64,000 bases of DNA from CBDBIK01 sp965206145 (GTDB taxonomy: Bacteria > Pseudomonadota > Alphaproteobacteria > TMED109). Each line of letters begins with the position of its first letter. The stretch's first letter is position 1. A model generated the notes under the pieces. The model saw only the letters and a list, made by a program, of their open reading frames with translations, was not told the DNA's origin and ran no database searches. Shown here one piece after another: positions 8,534 to 17,538 of this stretch. The stretch is from the NCBI GenBank assembly GCA_965206145.1, contig CBDBIK010000002.1, positions 505,632 through 569,631 of the forward strand, read 5' to 3'. A program made the translations under genes and the position numbers.

Positions 8534-10864
8534 ATGGTGAGTGATTTTTCAAGAGAAACCGAAGCCGATACGCGGGCCGAGCGGATTGATCCCAAATTGC
8601 GCGATGCAGGCTGGGGCGTGGTCGATGGCAGTAAGATCAGACGCGAAGTGATCTGCCCGGGTCGTATTCAAACATGTGGCACACGCGGCACGGCAATGTC
8701 GTCTGATTACGTGTTTCTATACCGCGATCAAAAGCTGGCCGTCATGGAAGCCAAGAAAGCTGGCATTGAGACCTCCGCAGGTGTGGCGCAAGCCAAAGAA
8801 TACGCCACTCGCCTGAACGCCCCCTTTGCCTATGCAACAAATGGCCTGACGTGGTACGAAATAAACATGCGCACGGGCGCGGAACGCAATGTTGACTGTG
8901 TACCCGGCCCAGATGAGTTGTGGCACCGTGTGCACACTGCCGCCAACGCATGGCGCGACCGTTTCGGGGCGATCCCGTTCGAAACAGATGGCGGCAAGTG
9001 GGAACTGCGCTATTACCAGCACAACGCGATTGCAGCGGCCCTGGAAGCGATTGCAACAGGACAGAAGCGCATATTGCTGACCCTTGCGACAGGCACGGGC
9101 AAGACGGGCATCGCGTTTCAATTGGTGTGGAAGCTGTTCCATGCAAGGTGGAATCTGAGCGGCGAACCAACCCGCCGCCCACGTATCCTGTTTCTGGCAG
9201 ATCGCAACATTCTTGCAAATCAGGCGTTCAATTCCTTTGGCGCGTTCCCTGATGATGCTTTGGTACGAATTGATCCTGATGAAATACGCAGGCAAAAGCA
9301 CGTCCCCAAGAATGGCAGCATATTCTTTACGATCTTCCAGACGTTTATGACGGGCGAAGATGGGGATCGGACGTTTGAAGAATATGAGTCTGATTTCTTT
9401 GATTTTATCGTGATTGATGAATGCCACCGTGGGGGTGCTAATGACGAAAGCACATGGCGAGATATTCTGGAACGGTTTGCCCCTGCGGTTCAATTGGGTT
9501 TGACCGCAACGCCCAAGCGGACGGGCAACGCCGATACCTACGGGTATTTTGGCGAACCTGTGTATGAATATTCCCTGAAAGAGGGGATCAATGACGGTTT
9601 TTTGACTCCGTTCCGTGTGCGCCAGATTGCATCGACACTGGACGACTATGTTTTTGAAGGTGATGATCAGGTTTTGAAGGGTGAGGTCGAAGAGGGAGAT
9701 GTGTTTGTTGAGGGTGATTTCAATCGCGGAGGTATTATCATTCGGGAACGAGAATTGCACCGTGTTCGAACGTTGTTGTCTGAAATCAATCAAAACGAAA
9801 AGACGATTGTATTTTGTGCCCGTCAAAACCATGCAGCGTTAATCCGTGACTTGATCAATCAGGAAAAAGCTAGCGGTCAGCCCAACTATTGTGCCCGCGT
9901 CACGGCGGATGATGGGGCTTTGGGAGAAAAGGATTTGGCGGCGTTTCAGGATAATGAAAAGACCATTCCTACAATCCTGACAACCTCGCACAAACTATCA
10001 ACTGGGGTGGATGCCAGGAATGTGCGTAATATCGTTTTGATGCGACCCGTGAACTCGATGATTGAATTTAAGCAGATTATAGGACGGGGCACGCGGACGT
10101 TTCAGGGTAAGGATTATTTCACGATCTATGATTTCGTCAAAGCTCATGTGAACTTCCAAGACCCTGAATGGGACGGTGATCCTGCGGATGTAATTATTAT
10201 TGATATGTCTGAATCAAGAGGGCCTAAAACATCTAACGATGATCCGAATGAGCTAGTAGGGGACGATGAACTCAAAGGATGTCCTGAAACAATTGAGATA
10301 CAATTGGCAGACGGAAAGTCCCGTACTATCCAAAATATCGCAGGGACAAGTTTTTGGGGTGCGGATGGGACGCTCATATCCGCAAATGAGTTTATCAAAC
10401 GTCTATATGGTGATCTGCCAGAATTATTTAAAGACGAAGATGAATTGCGGAAGCTATGGAGTAAGCCAGATACGCGCACCACGCTTTTGGCGGAATTATC
10501 TGAACGAGGGTATGGCATAGATATTCTGATAAAAATCGGAGAACTTATAGACGCCGAGAAAAGCGACCTTTTTGATGTGCTGGCCTATATCGCTTATAAC
10601 TCCAATCCAGTGACACGAGAAAACCGCGCTGTGAATAGTTTGCAGAAGGTTGGAACGGAATATGAGGGCAAGCTTGCGGCATTCTTGGAGTTTGTCTTGG
10701 AAGCGTATGTTAGCGACGGAATAGGTGAATTAGATCGCAGGAAATTACCAGATTTTCTAAAATTGAAATATAACTCTGTAATAGAGGGGGCTGCGGAATT
10801 GGGCGGGCCAGAAGTTGTAGCAAATGCTTTCGTGGGATTTCAAAGGCATTTATTTCAAGAGTAG
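8534..10864 (+). CDS. hsdR: Type I restriction endonuclease, motor and nuclease subunit
   Basis: A 776-aa HsdR, the size of the shorter EcoEI-like subunits. The N-terminal nuclease domain shows the PD-(D/E)xK pattern SSDYVFLYRDQKLAVMEAKK (D near residue 57, ExK near 72). The superfamily 2 translocase follows: Walker A LATGTGKTGIAF, DEAD-type box VIDECHRGG, motif III LGLTATPKRTG, motif VI QIIGRGTRTF. A C-terminal helical region (from about 600) would bind HsdM. With HsdM and HsdS it forms the complex that translocates and cuts unmethylated foreign DNA. It begins 15 bp after hsdS, in one operon. If hsdM is truly inactive, an active HsdR would be uncoupled from protection, though type I HsdR cannot cut without the HsdM2-HsdS core. 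Confidence 0.93.
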   Translation: MVSDFSRETEADTRAERIDPKLRDAGWGVVDGSKIRREVICPGRIQTCGTRGTAMSSDYVFLYRDQKLAVMEAKKAGIETSAGVAQAKEYATRLNAPFAYATNGLTWYEINMRTGAERNVDCVPGPDELWHRVHTAANAWRDRFGAIPFETDGGKWELRYYQHNAIAAALEAIATGQKRILLTLATGTGKTGIAFQLVWKLFHARWNLSGEPTRRPRILFLADRNILANQAFNSFGAFPDDALVRIDPDEIRRQKHVPKNGSIFFTIFQTFMTGEDGDRTFEEYESDFFDFIVIDECHRGGANDESTWRDILERFAPAVQLGLTATPKRTGNADTYGYFGEPVYEYSLKEGINDGFLTPFRVRQIASTLDDYVFEGDDQVLKGEVEEGDVFVEGDFNRGGIIIRERELHRVRTLLSEINQNEKTIVFCARQNHAALIRDLINQEKASGQPNYCARVTADDGALGEKDLAAFQDNEKTIPTILTTSHKLSTGVDARNVRNIVLMRPVNSMIEFKQIIGRGTRTFQGKDYFTIYDFVKAHVNFQDPEWDGDPADVIIIDMSESRGPKTSNDDPNELVGDDELKGCPETIEIQLADGKSRTIQNIAGTSFWGADGTLISANEFIKRLYGDLPELFKDEDELRKLWSKPDTRTTLLAELSERGYGIDILIKIGELIDAEKSDLFDVLAYIAYNSNPVTRENRAVNSLQKVGTEYEGKLAAFLEFVLEAYVSDGIGELDRRKLPDFLKLKYNSVIEGAAELGGPEVVANAFVGFQRHLFQE

Positions 10865-10958
10865 GCCCCATGTTTCAACACGCTGGGGGTATATTTGGGA
10901 GTATCGTGATAAATCACATTTATATTAATAAATAAATACAGCACACTAACCCGTAAAT

Positions 10959-11216
10959 GTGAGTGTGGCTCCGGTACGGATCGAAGATCTGATAGCGACA
11001 TGTGAAGAGATGATCGAGATCGTCGTCGGTCAGATACCTCAGCAACATCGGGAATTTTTGATCGAGGTCAGGCTCGGGGACGCGCGATGGCAGCTTGCCG
11101 ACCCTCAGGAGGTTGCTGAACTGTCAGCAATCCGATGGAAACTATCAAATCTCGACAAGGTCCGACCGGACCGTCGCGAAACGTTTGCCGCGAACCTTAC
11201 GGCTATTTGGGGTTAG
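10959..11216 (+). CDS. Small protein, possible C-terminal remnant of an AbiEii-type nucleotidyltransferase
   Basis: An 85-aa reading frame from a weak GTG start; the frame is closed by a stop 12 bp upstream. The end of the protein (VAELSAIRWKLSNLDKVRP) resembles, from memory, the C-terminal helix region of AbiEii/AbiGii-type nucleotidyltransferase toxins (pattern LPAVRWKLxNL). The nucleotidyltransferase core is missing, so it is more likely a remnant than a working toxin. No clear RBS. It lies between hsdR and another decayed nuclease gene, in keeping with an eroded defence island. Confidence 0.35.
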   Translation: MSVAPVRIEDLIATCEEMIEIVVGQIPQQHREFLIEVRLGDARWQLADPQEVAELSAIRWKLSNLDKVRPDRRETFAANLTAIWG

Positions 11217-11288
11217 ACTGCCGACGGAGAGATCAACGATGAAACGAGAAACCACACGGCATCAGTATTTAGAAACGGCATTTAACAA

Positions 11289-11625
11289 TTGACGACCAGC
11301 AAACCCAATAAAAAGAAAAACGTGCCACAAACGCAAGGACCGTTCACCGACCTAACCCTCCATACAATTGGCTGGAAGGCATTTCAGGATATGGCCGCGC
11401 AGGTTTGCGAGGAACGCCTGGAGACATAAGTTACAGCTCATCACGAGGCCAAGGATGGCGGTCAGGATGCAGTCTTTCTATTTCCTAGCATCGGAGGAAC
11501 GTGTGTCCGGCCGTCACCGTCCAAGTCAAACACTGATCGGACGCCAAAAGAACTCCGAAGCTATCAAACCTAACGGCAGAAGTGGTTGTCGCTTGAGCAA
11601 TATCTGTGGATAAGGGTAAATTTTG
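11289..11625 (+). pseudogene. Decayed Mrr-like (PD-(D/E)xK) nuclease domain, N-terminal remnant
   Basis: From a TTG at 11289 the frame reads FTDLTLHTIGWKAFQDMAAQ then VCEERLET, hits a stop, and continues as HHEAKDGGQDAVFLFP; after a frameshift it gives VTVQVKH and KLSNLTAEVVV. The pattern LHTIGWKAFQD ... DGGQDA ... QVKH matches the N-terminal Mrr-like restriction endonuclease domain found fused to large NTPases in bacterial defence proteins: aspartate in the GGQD stretch, then the QxK catalytic lysine. Stops and frameshifts make it dead. Nothing of the NTPase part could be recognised downstream. Confidence 0.5.
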
Positions 11626-11881
11626 AGCAGCACTAGCTCCATGCAACAACGCTGTGGTGGAGCATTGTTGCTCGCACTTGCCTTTGGTGAGGAGAATGTT
11701 CCCGCACTGCTTCCGCCGCTGGAAGCGGGCCGTCCCGACAAAAGCTGAGTTGCTCGCTCGCCGACGTGGCGGGTCCGAGGGTACCATCCGTGTGATCGCC
11801 GATTGTTTTAACAGCGGCTCCCTTGTGTGGGAATTATCCGTTCATAATAGCAGTTGTTTTGGAGTTCGGCCTTGGGGGAAA
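11626..11881. other. Region without a supportable gene
   Basis: Continuation of the eroded island. Open frames exist on both strands but none has a convincing start, RBS or protein-like composition. It may hold further remnants of the Mrr-like gene. Confidence 0.4.
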
Positions 11882-12226
11882 CTAGGTAATTTGACTGGGG
11901 AGGGGTATTCGCTTCTCCCATTTCAGCGAGCCGCCCATGTTGGATGATTGAAGAGAAACGTTCCCGCTTTCCTTAATCACCTTGTATAGAGTCCTCTCGC
12001 CCAGCAGGTAACGCATCATTTCAGCAGGGTCAGCGTTACTTTCTACCTCTTCAATAAATATTTCCAGAACGGGCATGTAAATCCCATCCCACTTGTCCGG
12101 CAGGATACTCCAAGTAAAGCCTATCTCTCGCCGCAATCGAGCAAACACAGGATGGACTTTCTCCCAGTAGCTCGGGGAGCAGGAGTGGTCATACCATTTC
12201 TCCCCAAAGTCGATGCTGTCGGACAA
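11882..12226 (-). CDS. Hypothetical protein, 114 aa
   Basis: An acidic, soluble protein (MSDSIDFGEKWYDHSC at the start, ELEIFIEEVESNADPAEMMR-like middle segment) without a signal peptide or membrane segment. I do not recognise the family. The amino-acid composition is balanced and there is no better frame on the other strand, so I take it as real. It lies about 100 bp downstream of another small reverse-strand gene and may be co-transcribed. Both belong to the accessory island ahead of the liv operon. Confidence 0.5.
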   Translation of the reverse strand: MSDSIDFGEKWYDHSCSPSYWEKVHPVFARLRREIGFTWSILPDKWDGIYMPVLEIFIEEVESNADPAEMMRYLLGERTLYKVIKESGNVSLQSSNMGGSLKWEKRIPLPSQIT

Positions 12227-12328
12227 GCGAGAATGCTTGAGGGCGTTGTGTCAGTGCTTCGCAGAGATGCCGATGGTCTCGCTTTGGGTTTGGGGATTAT
12301 ATCGAATAGCACCCAAATCGATCACATG

Positions 12329-12550
12329 TTAGAGGGAGCCGATGGAGGCAGTCCTCCTCTGGGTGCGCCAGCCCGTCACTGTATTTGCCGTGTATTTCGC
12401 AACAACTTGACCGTCCAGTTTGAAGCGGTAATTCGCCTTATCCTCAGCGGCTGGCTTGCACACGGTATTCGCATCGATTTCAACTTCTTTCCCTTCATTG
12501 AATTTGACGACGAAAACATGAACTTTGGGCTCTCCCGGGATCGGAGTCAT
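12329..12550 (-). CDS. Hypothetical protein, 73 aa
   Basis: The open frame extends upstream to 12838, but that part is the shadow of livF. The convincing start is the ATG at 12550 (MTPIPGEPKVHVFVVKFNEG). The protein then alternates strand-like segments (KEVEIDAN, YRFKLDGQVVAKYTANTVTGW), which suggests a small all-beta domain. No signal peptide; function unknown. It sits 86 bp downstream of the livF stop on the same strand, so it could be read through from the liv operon. Confidence 0.5.
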   Translation of the reverse strand: MTPIPGEPKVHVFVVKFNEGKEVEIDANTVCKPAAEDKANYRFKLDGQVVAKYTANTVTGWRTQRRTASIGSL

Positions 12551-12635
12551 GGCAATTTTCCCTTGCAAATGATTGGGCACTATTCGATATAATCTCCAAG
12601 AACACCCCCCTCTCCCATCCTGCCATCGAATCGCC

Positions 12636-13370
12636 CTATTCGCGTGCCACCATTTCTTCCTTCCCGAACCCCATAAACGCCTCAACCGAAGCCAGATCCA
12701 AGTCGTTTCCTCCTGCCATCTCTGCGGCAACCTCTCCGCGCTGGAGGAAAAAAACCCGATCACACAGTCGTGCGGCAAAGACCGCGTTCTGTTCGACCAC
12801 CACCATTGCCATCCCCCGTTCCCTCTTGCGACAAACAAGGAGTTCGAGAGTTTCTTCTACTGTGCTCGGCTGCACCCCTTCCGAGAACTCATCGAGGAGG
12901 GTGACAGAAGGATCGTGCGCAAGCGTACCCGCCAGCGCCAGAAGGCGTCTCTCACCTCCGCTCAACTCCTTTCCTTTGCGTCCGAGCAGAGGAGTGAGCT
13001 GCGGATAGTCCTGGAGTGCGTGCTCGATGCGCCTTGCGTCCTGCCCGTGCGCCGCAGGTCCCATGCGAAGATTTTCCTCCACTGTAAGATCGAGAAAAAC
13101 GCCACCCACCTGTGGCACATGGCCCACCCCGAGACGACTTCGCCGGTATGCGGGAAGGCCAGTCACGTCGTTCCCGTCCAGGATCACCACTCCCTCGCGC
13201 ACGGGCGAAAGTCCGGCCAATGCCCGAAGTAGCGTTGTCTTGCCAGCTCCGTTGGGGCCGAGAATCCCCACCGCCTCTCCCGATCGAACATGAAGATTAA
13301 CGCCACGAAGAACGGGCACCCGAGCCCGGTCCACCCAGAGCCCTCTTGTTTCGAGAACGACGTCAGTCAC
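12636..13370 (-). CDS. Branched-chain amino acid/urea-type ABC transporter ATP-binding protein (LivF-like)
   Basis: A 244-aa cytoplasmic ATPase of the HAAT family. Walker A is GPNGAGKTTLLRALAGL (about residue 38), the Q-loop is in GHVPQVGG, the ABC signature is ELSGGERRLLALAG and Walker B is SVTLLDEFSEGVQP. The motif just after Walker B (EFSEGVQP, usually EPSEGLAP) is typical of LivF. It is the last gene of the operon, and its ATG overlaps the livG stop by 4 bp (13367-13370), so translation is coupled. It should pair with the LivG-like ATPase to power the two permeases. Confidence 0.92.
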   Translation of the reverse strand: MTDVVLETRGLWVDRARVPVLRGVNLHVRSGEAVGILGPNGAGKTTLLRALAGLSPVREGVVILDGNDVTGLPAYRRSRLGVGHVPQVGGVFLDLTVEENLRMGPAAHGQDARRIEHALQDYPQLTPLLGRKGKELSGGERRLLALAGTLAHDPSVTLLDEFSEGVQPSTVEETLELLVCRKRERGMAMVVVEQNAVFAARLCDRVFFLQRGEVAAEMAGGNDLDLASVEAFMGFGKEEMVARE

Positions 13371-14092
13371 TGATGTTTCTCTCCAAAATAGATCTCACGC
13401 ACCTCCGGATCCCGAAAAATCTCTTCTGTCGCTCCCTCCTTCAGGATCCGTCCTTCGTGAAAGACACTGACGTGCTCACAGACCATGCGAACAAACTGCA
13501 TGTCGTGTTCAACTATCGCCACGGCACACGTAGTGCCGAGGCTTCGGATAAATTTTGCCATCGCCCTCGCTTCTTTCCGGGTGGTACCGGCGGCGGGTTC
13601 GTCCAACAAAACGAGGGAGGGAGCCGCAGAAGCCACCATGGCAAGCTCGACCCGCTGGCGCTCACCGTGAGAAAGCTGGCCGGCCTTGCGGAGGCGGATA
13701 TCCCCAAGACGCATCCTCTCCAAGGCTTCGCTTGCAAACCTGCGGGCACGGGCCGGGCCGCTGCGGGCGCGAGCGGACAGGAGAAGGTTCTCCTCGACCG
13801 AAAGGGCATCAAACAGATTCGGTGTCTGGGTCTTGATTCCCACGCCCAGGGAGGAGATTGCGTATGGCGGCAAGCCCGAGACCGGAACGCCATCCACCAA
13901 AACCTCTCCCCTGTGCGGGCGCAGCTGACCGGTCACCACATGGAAAAATGTACTTTTCCCTGCACCGTTCGGACCGATGAGGCAACGAATCTCGCCTTTT
14001 CGAAGCTTGAAGCTGACATCGTTGACAGCGACGAGACCGCCAAAGCGCACCACGAGATTGCGGGTCTCGAGAGCCGGTGTGGTAGCACTCAT
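13367..14092 (-). CDS. Branched-chain amino acid/urea-type ABC transporter ATP-binding protein (LivG-like)
   Basis: At 241 aa this is the second ATPase of the transporter. Walker A is GPNGAGKSTFFHVVTG, the signature is QLSHGERQRVELAMV and Walker B is LVLLDEPAAGTT, followed by the H-loop in VAIVEHDMQFV. The phrase EHDM and the AGTT after Walker B are characteristic of LivG/UrtD-type subunits. It overlaps livM by 4 bp upstream and livF by 4 bp downstream. Confidence 0.92.
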   Translation of the reverse strand: MSATTPALETRNLVVRFGGLVAVNDVSFKLRKGEIRCLIGPNGAGKSTFFHVVTGQLRPHRGEVLVDGVPVSGLPPYAISSLGVGIKTQTPNLFDALSVEENLLLSARARSGPARARRFASEALERMRLGDIRLRKAGQLSHGERQRVELAMVASAAPSLVLLDEPAAGTTRKEARAMAKFIRSLGTTCAVAIVEHDMQFVRMVCEHVSVFHEGRILKEGATEEIFRDPEVREIYFGEKHQ

Positions 14093-15120
14093 TCCACACT
14101 TCCCGTCCGGAACGCCCTGCGTACCCGTTCTAGGAGAGCAGCAGCCTCGGGGACAATCCCCCGAGGCACAAGAAGCACGAAGACGATCAGGATCACCCCG
14201 AGAAGAAGGTTACTGTTCAGCGACTGCTGCGCCCCGAGTTCCGAGATGAGGTAGAACAGTGCAAAGGCCGCCAACACGGGTCCTGCAAGAGTTCCTCGAC
14301 CGCCCGCAATGACCCAGATGACAGGAAGTGCCGCACTGTAGAGATCGAAGAGATCGGGTGTGATACGCCCCGAAGAAGCAGCAAACAATGCCCCGCCAAG
14401 TCCGGCCAGCCCTCCGCCGATCATGAAGATCCCGAGCCTGTAGAGGCGGACGTCGTAGCCGAGTAACTCCGCCCGGAGAGGGTTTTCACGCACGGCGATG
14501 ACCACCCTGCCGAAAGGCGTACGGAGCAACCAGACGCATCCGGCATAGGCGAGGACGAGGATCACCATCGTTATCTGAAACGAGCCCTCAAGACTGAAGG
14601 CAACATCCGGGGTCCAGGGGACGTGGAGTGCGGGTGCAGCGATTCCGTTGAAACCCCCGAGTAGCGCGTCCCCGATACGAAATTCCGGACCCGAGGTCCG
14701 ACGCAGTACGTTGTAGAGGATGAGCGTTACCGCAAGCGTAATCACGGCGAGGTAGACGTCATTCACTCGCCCGTGGAAGACGAACCAACCCAGAACCGCA
14801 GCAAACGCTACCGGAACCAGAACGGCGGCAACCAGTGCGGGTGCCGAGTTCCCCAGATTGATCGCCGCGATTGCATATGCATACGCACCGAGTCCGAAAA
14901 AGGCAGTCTGGCCCAGGCAGAGAATCCCTCCGTACCCCCACACCAGCCCAAGACTGAGCGCGAGAAGCGCTAGCGCTGCCGCCGTGGTCAGGTGGACGAC
15001 GGCAAAGAGGTCAAGTGCGACAGGGAGGACAAACGCCAAACCCAGGCCTGTGAAGATTGTTGCAACTTTCCACCAAGCCTGCGTGCGCATAAAGCCATCT
15101 TTGCGCAAATCGGTTGTCAT
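14089..15120 (-). CDS. Branched-chain amino acid/urea-type ABC transporter permease (LivM-like)
   Basis: The frame is open up to 15261, but the start is placed at the ATG at 15120 (MTTDLRKDGFMRTQAWWKVA), because the longer version would overlap livH by over 130 bp. That gives 343 aa, normal for LivM. The protein is a multi-pass membrane permease with a run of hydrophobic segments (for example LTTAAALALLALSLGLVWGY and PALVAAVLVPVAFAAVLGWF). The conserved cytoplasmic EAA-like loop is seen in RTPFGRVVIAVRENPLRAEL. It forms the channel with LivH. Confidence 0.92.
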   Translation of the reverse strand: MTTDLRKDGFMRTQAWWKVATIFTGLGLAFVLPVALDLFAVVHLTTAAALALLALSLGLVWGYGGILCLGQTAFFGLGAYAYAIAAINLGNSAPALVAAVLVPVAFAAVLGWFVFHGRVNDVYLAVITLAVTLILYNVLRRTSGPEFRIGDALLGGFNGIAAPALHVPWTPDVAFSLEGSFQITMVILVLAYAGCVWLLRTPFGRVVIAVRENPLRAELLGYDVRLYRLGIFMIGGGLAGLGGALFAASSGRITPDLFDLYSAALPVIWVIAGGRGTLAGPVLAAFALFYLISELGAQQSLNSNLLLGVILIVFVLLVPRGIVPEAAALLERVRRAFRTGSVE

Positions 15121-15127
15121 GTCGGGC

Positions 15128-15997
15128 TCACGAACTCCAGCGGAAAATCCGGCCAGTGATCCCCCGTGGCAGCAGACGAAGAAGAAGAATTGCCGAAAGA
15201 AGAAGAGCCACCTCTCCCATCGTCGGTCCAATAAAGAGATTGGTGACACCGTTGATGGCACCCAACAGGCCGGATGCCGTAGCAGTGCCGACGAGGGCTG
15301 CTGGGCCGCCGCAGATCACGGTGATGAAGGCTTTTGCGATGTAGATGGCCCCGATTGTCGGCAAGACCCCAGTGAGCGGGGCAAGCAGGCCTCCAACAAG
15401 GCCCGTAACAGCCGTCCCCAGGCCGAACGTTACGGTATGGATCCTGTCCACGGGCACACCGCGGGCAGCAGCCGTCTCGGGATCCTGCATCACGCCCCGC
15501 GCGAGCAGGCCTGCTCTCGTGTGGCGCAGCAACACGTACAAGCCCAGAGTAAGCAGACACGCAACAATGACCAGGAAGATCTCGTAGCCGCTCATGGTGT
15601 AGTCGCCGATCCTGAGTGCTCCCAAGGGAGCCACGGCGACCGTTGCGAGGTGTCCACCCCAGATCATGGTCACGAGCCCAGCAAGCAGGAGCCCCAGCCC
15701 CCACGTAGCGAGAAGGGTGTCGATCATCCGCTCCCGAAGGAAGCGCACGAGACAGCGCTCCACGACGACCCCTACCACGCCCGTGACCAGCGGTGCCAAG
15801 ACCAGCATCGAGAGCCAGATGTCAATTCCGTTGGAGGTGGCGACAACGACCGTGTAGCCGCCCAGCATGAGGAACTCGCCATGAGCCAGGTTGATCACCC
15901 GCATCATGCCGAAAATGATCGCAAGACCCATGCTGATCAGCATGAGGTGAGCCATCACGTAGATGACCTGCAAAAACAGCGCTAGGTAGAGATCCAT
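15128..15997 (-). CDS. Branched-chain amino acid/urea-type ABC transporter permease (LivH-like)
   Basis: A 289-aa integral membrane protein; about eight hydrophobic segments are visible. The family mark MRVINLAHGEFLMLGGYT is near the N-terminus, and the second conserved segment GLVGGLLAPLTGVLPTIG is in the C-terminal half. Its stop is 7 bp before the livM start. Together with LivM it forms the membrane channel of the importer. Confidence 0.93.
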   Translation of the reverse strand: MDLYLALFLQVIYVMAHLMLISMGLAIIFGMMRVINLAHGEFLMLGGYTVVVATSNGIDIWLSMLVLAPLVTGVVGVVVERCLVRFLRERMIDTLLATWGLGLLLAGLVTMIWGGHLATVAVAPLGALRIGDYTMSGYEIFLVIVACLLTLGLYVLLRHTRAGLLARGVMQDPETAAARGVPVDRIHTVTFGLGTAVTGLVGGLLAPLTGVLPTIGAIYIAKAFITVICGGPAALVGTATASGLLGAINGVTNLFIGPTMGEVALLLSAILLLRLLPRGITGRIFRWSS

Positions 15998-16068
15998 GAA
16001 GACCGTGCACCGATTTACACCCGCCCCGCCCCACTAGGGCGAGAGATCGCTCCGGGCGAAGCGAAAGC

Positions 16069-17322
16069 CTAGAGGACTCCGGCCGCCTCCAGACCGTTCT
16101 CGAAGTAGAACCGGTCCTGTGCAGGGTTTGCCTCAAGATCACAGACCAGCAGGGTGTCCGCCGGAGGTTGCTTTTCAAACCTCTCAAGGATCTGAAACTT
16201 CCGGTTCCGGAGTTCGGCCAGGTAGACGTTCTGGACGATGTGGTGCGTCCGGGGATCGATCGTCAGCGGCCCACTTGGAGCATCCAGATCAATGCCGGAT
16301 TCGATAGCATTAATAACGGCAAGACGATCGGTCGTCCCGGCTCGCTCAACACCGAGCGCCCACAGTTTCAACCCCTCGTAGGTCCGGGCTGCAAGCTCGT
16401 TGAGGTAGGGAGCGTCCGCACCCATACGGTCCTGGAAACGGCGAACGAAGGAGCGGTTGGTCGGCGTTTCGTTTTCCTGGAAATAGCCATAGGCGACAAC
16501 GATGCCGTCACCTTCTTCCGGCGACATGAGGATGTGCTCGTTACCCGCTCCAAAGGTCGTGGAGGCGATCGGAATTCTCCGGTTCATTCCACTTGCCGCG
16601 TACTGTCGATAGAACGAGGCGTGCGCTCCGCCCACCAGGACCGAGACAACCACATCAGGAGCAGCGGCTTGGATTCTCTGGATAGTGGGACCGAAACCAG
16701 TCACGTCGAGCGGGAAGAACTCGGCCCCCACCGTCTCACCGCCGTGATCGGCAACAAACTTCCGCACCCAGGAAGCAGTGATCTGTCCATAATTGTAGTC
16801 GGCGGCGACGATGTAGGCCTTCTTCCCCCAGCGCTCAAGCGCATAGGGAATTAATTTCTGAACCGTCTGAGCCGGCGTGGACCCCGTGCAGAACGTGTTG
16901 CGGTCACACACGCCGCCTTCGTACTGGACGTTGTAAAAGTAGAGCGTCTCGTGTCGACGAAGAATCGGACGGATCGCCTCGCGCGAAGAGGACGTGATTC
17001 CGGCGTGAACTACGTCGGCACGATCTCGGAGCGCTGCCTTGGTGGCGAAATCGGCGTAGAGCTGGATCCGGGACTGCGGATCGTAGAGCTTGAGTTCAAG
17101 CGGTCGACCGATCAAGCCGCCAGCTTCGTTGATCTCGTCAACAGCCATGCGGAACGCGTCCGCCATGGGGCGTCCGTAGATGTCGAGACCGCCTGACTGA
17201 TCGAGAATTCCAGCGACGACGATGGGTTTATCGGCAAGTGCACGCCGCACGAGTGCCGGTGCAGCCAGTGAAGCCACTCCGGCCGAAATACCCTTCACGA
17301 ATGTCCTGCGACCAAGAGTCAT
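16069..17322 (-). CDS. ABC transporter periplasmic substrate-binding protein, urea/amide (UrtA/FmdD)-like
   Basis: The start is placed at the ATG at 17322 (MTLGRRTFVKGISAGVASLA) because a strong AAGGAGGA lies just upstream, on the reverse strand near 17328-17336. The RRTFVKG motif with a hydrophobic stretch and ALA cleavage site looks like a twin-arginine (Tat) signal. The mature part is a periplasmic-binding-protein type 1 fold. Segments such as YFYNVQYEGGVCDRNTFCTG and YIVAADYNYGQ resemble the UrtA/FmdD branch, which binds urea or short amides, more than LivK, which binds leucine. The gene leads the operon, 71 bp before livH, so the operon may import a urea/amide-like solute; this is inference. 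Length 417 aa. Confidence 0.85.
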   Translation of the reverse strand: MTLGRRTFVKGISAGVASLAAPALVRRALADKPIVVAGILDQSGGLDIYGRPMADAFRMAVDEINEAGGLIGRPLELKLYDPQSRIQLYADFATKAALRDRADVVHAGITSSSREAIRPILRRHETLYFYNVQYEGGVCDRNTFCTGSTPAQTVQKLIPYALERWGKKAYIVAADYNYGQITASWVRKFVADHGGETVGAEFFPLDVTGFGPTIQRIQAAAPDVVVSVLVGGAHASFYRQYAASGMNRRIPIASTTFGAGNEHILMSPEEGDGIVVAYGYFQENETPTNRSFVRRFQDRMGADAPYLNELAARTYEGLKLWALGVERAGTTDRLAVINAIESGIDLDAPSGPLTIDPRTHHIVQNVYLAELRNRKFQILERFEKQPPADTLLVCDLEANPAQDRFYFENGLEAAGVL

Positions 17323-17538
17323 CAAGGTCCTCCTTTTGCTTCGCATGATGAGGAAGTTGCTCCGGCATATGCGGAAATACTCGGGGCAGAATTTTGCCAC
17401 GGCGGAGCAACTTCCGCAACGGGATTTTAACCTAAGAGGCCACTCTCTTCCTTACAAAATGTTCATGGAACGGAAATGCTAGCGAAAGGTGCATGGGTGC
17501 ATATGAGGCGTGAGACCGAACAACATCGGAGTGTTCCC

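Noticed and set aside
8717..9832. A 371-codon reverse-strand frame
   Set aside because: Antisense of hsdR, whose helicase motifs are unmistakable.
10865..10958. GGGGGTATATTTGGGAGTAT-like sequence after hsdR as a possible integrase attachment site
   Set aside because: Only loosely like known arm-type sequences; no second copy was seen at the other end of the island.
12329..12838. Extension of the 73-aa hypothetical protein to 169 aa
   Set aside because: The added N-terminal part lies antisense/out of frame inside livF and is Trp/Arg-rich noise.
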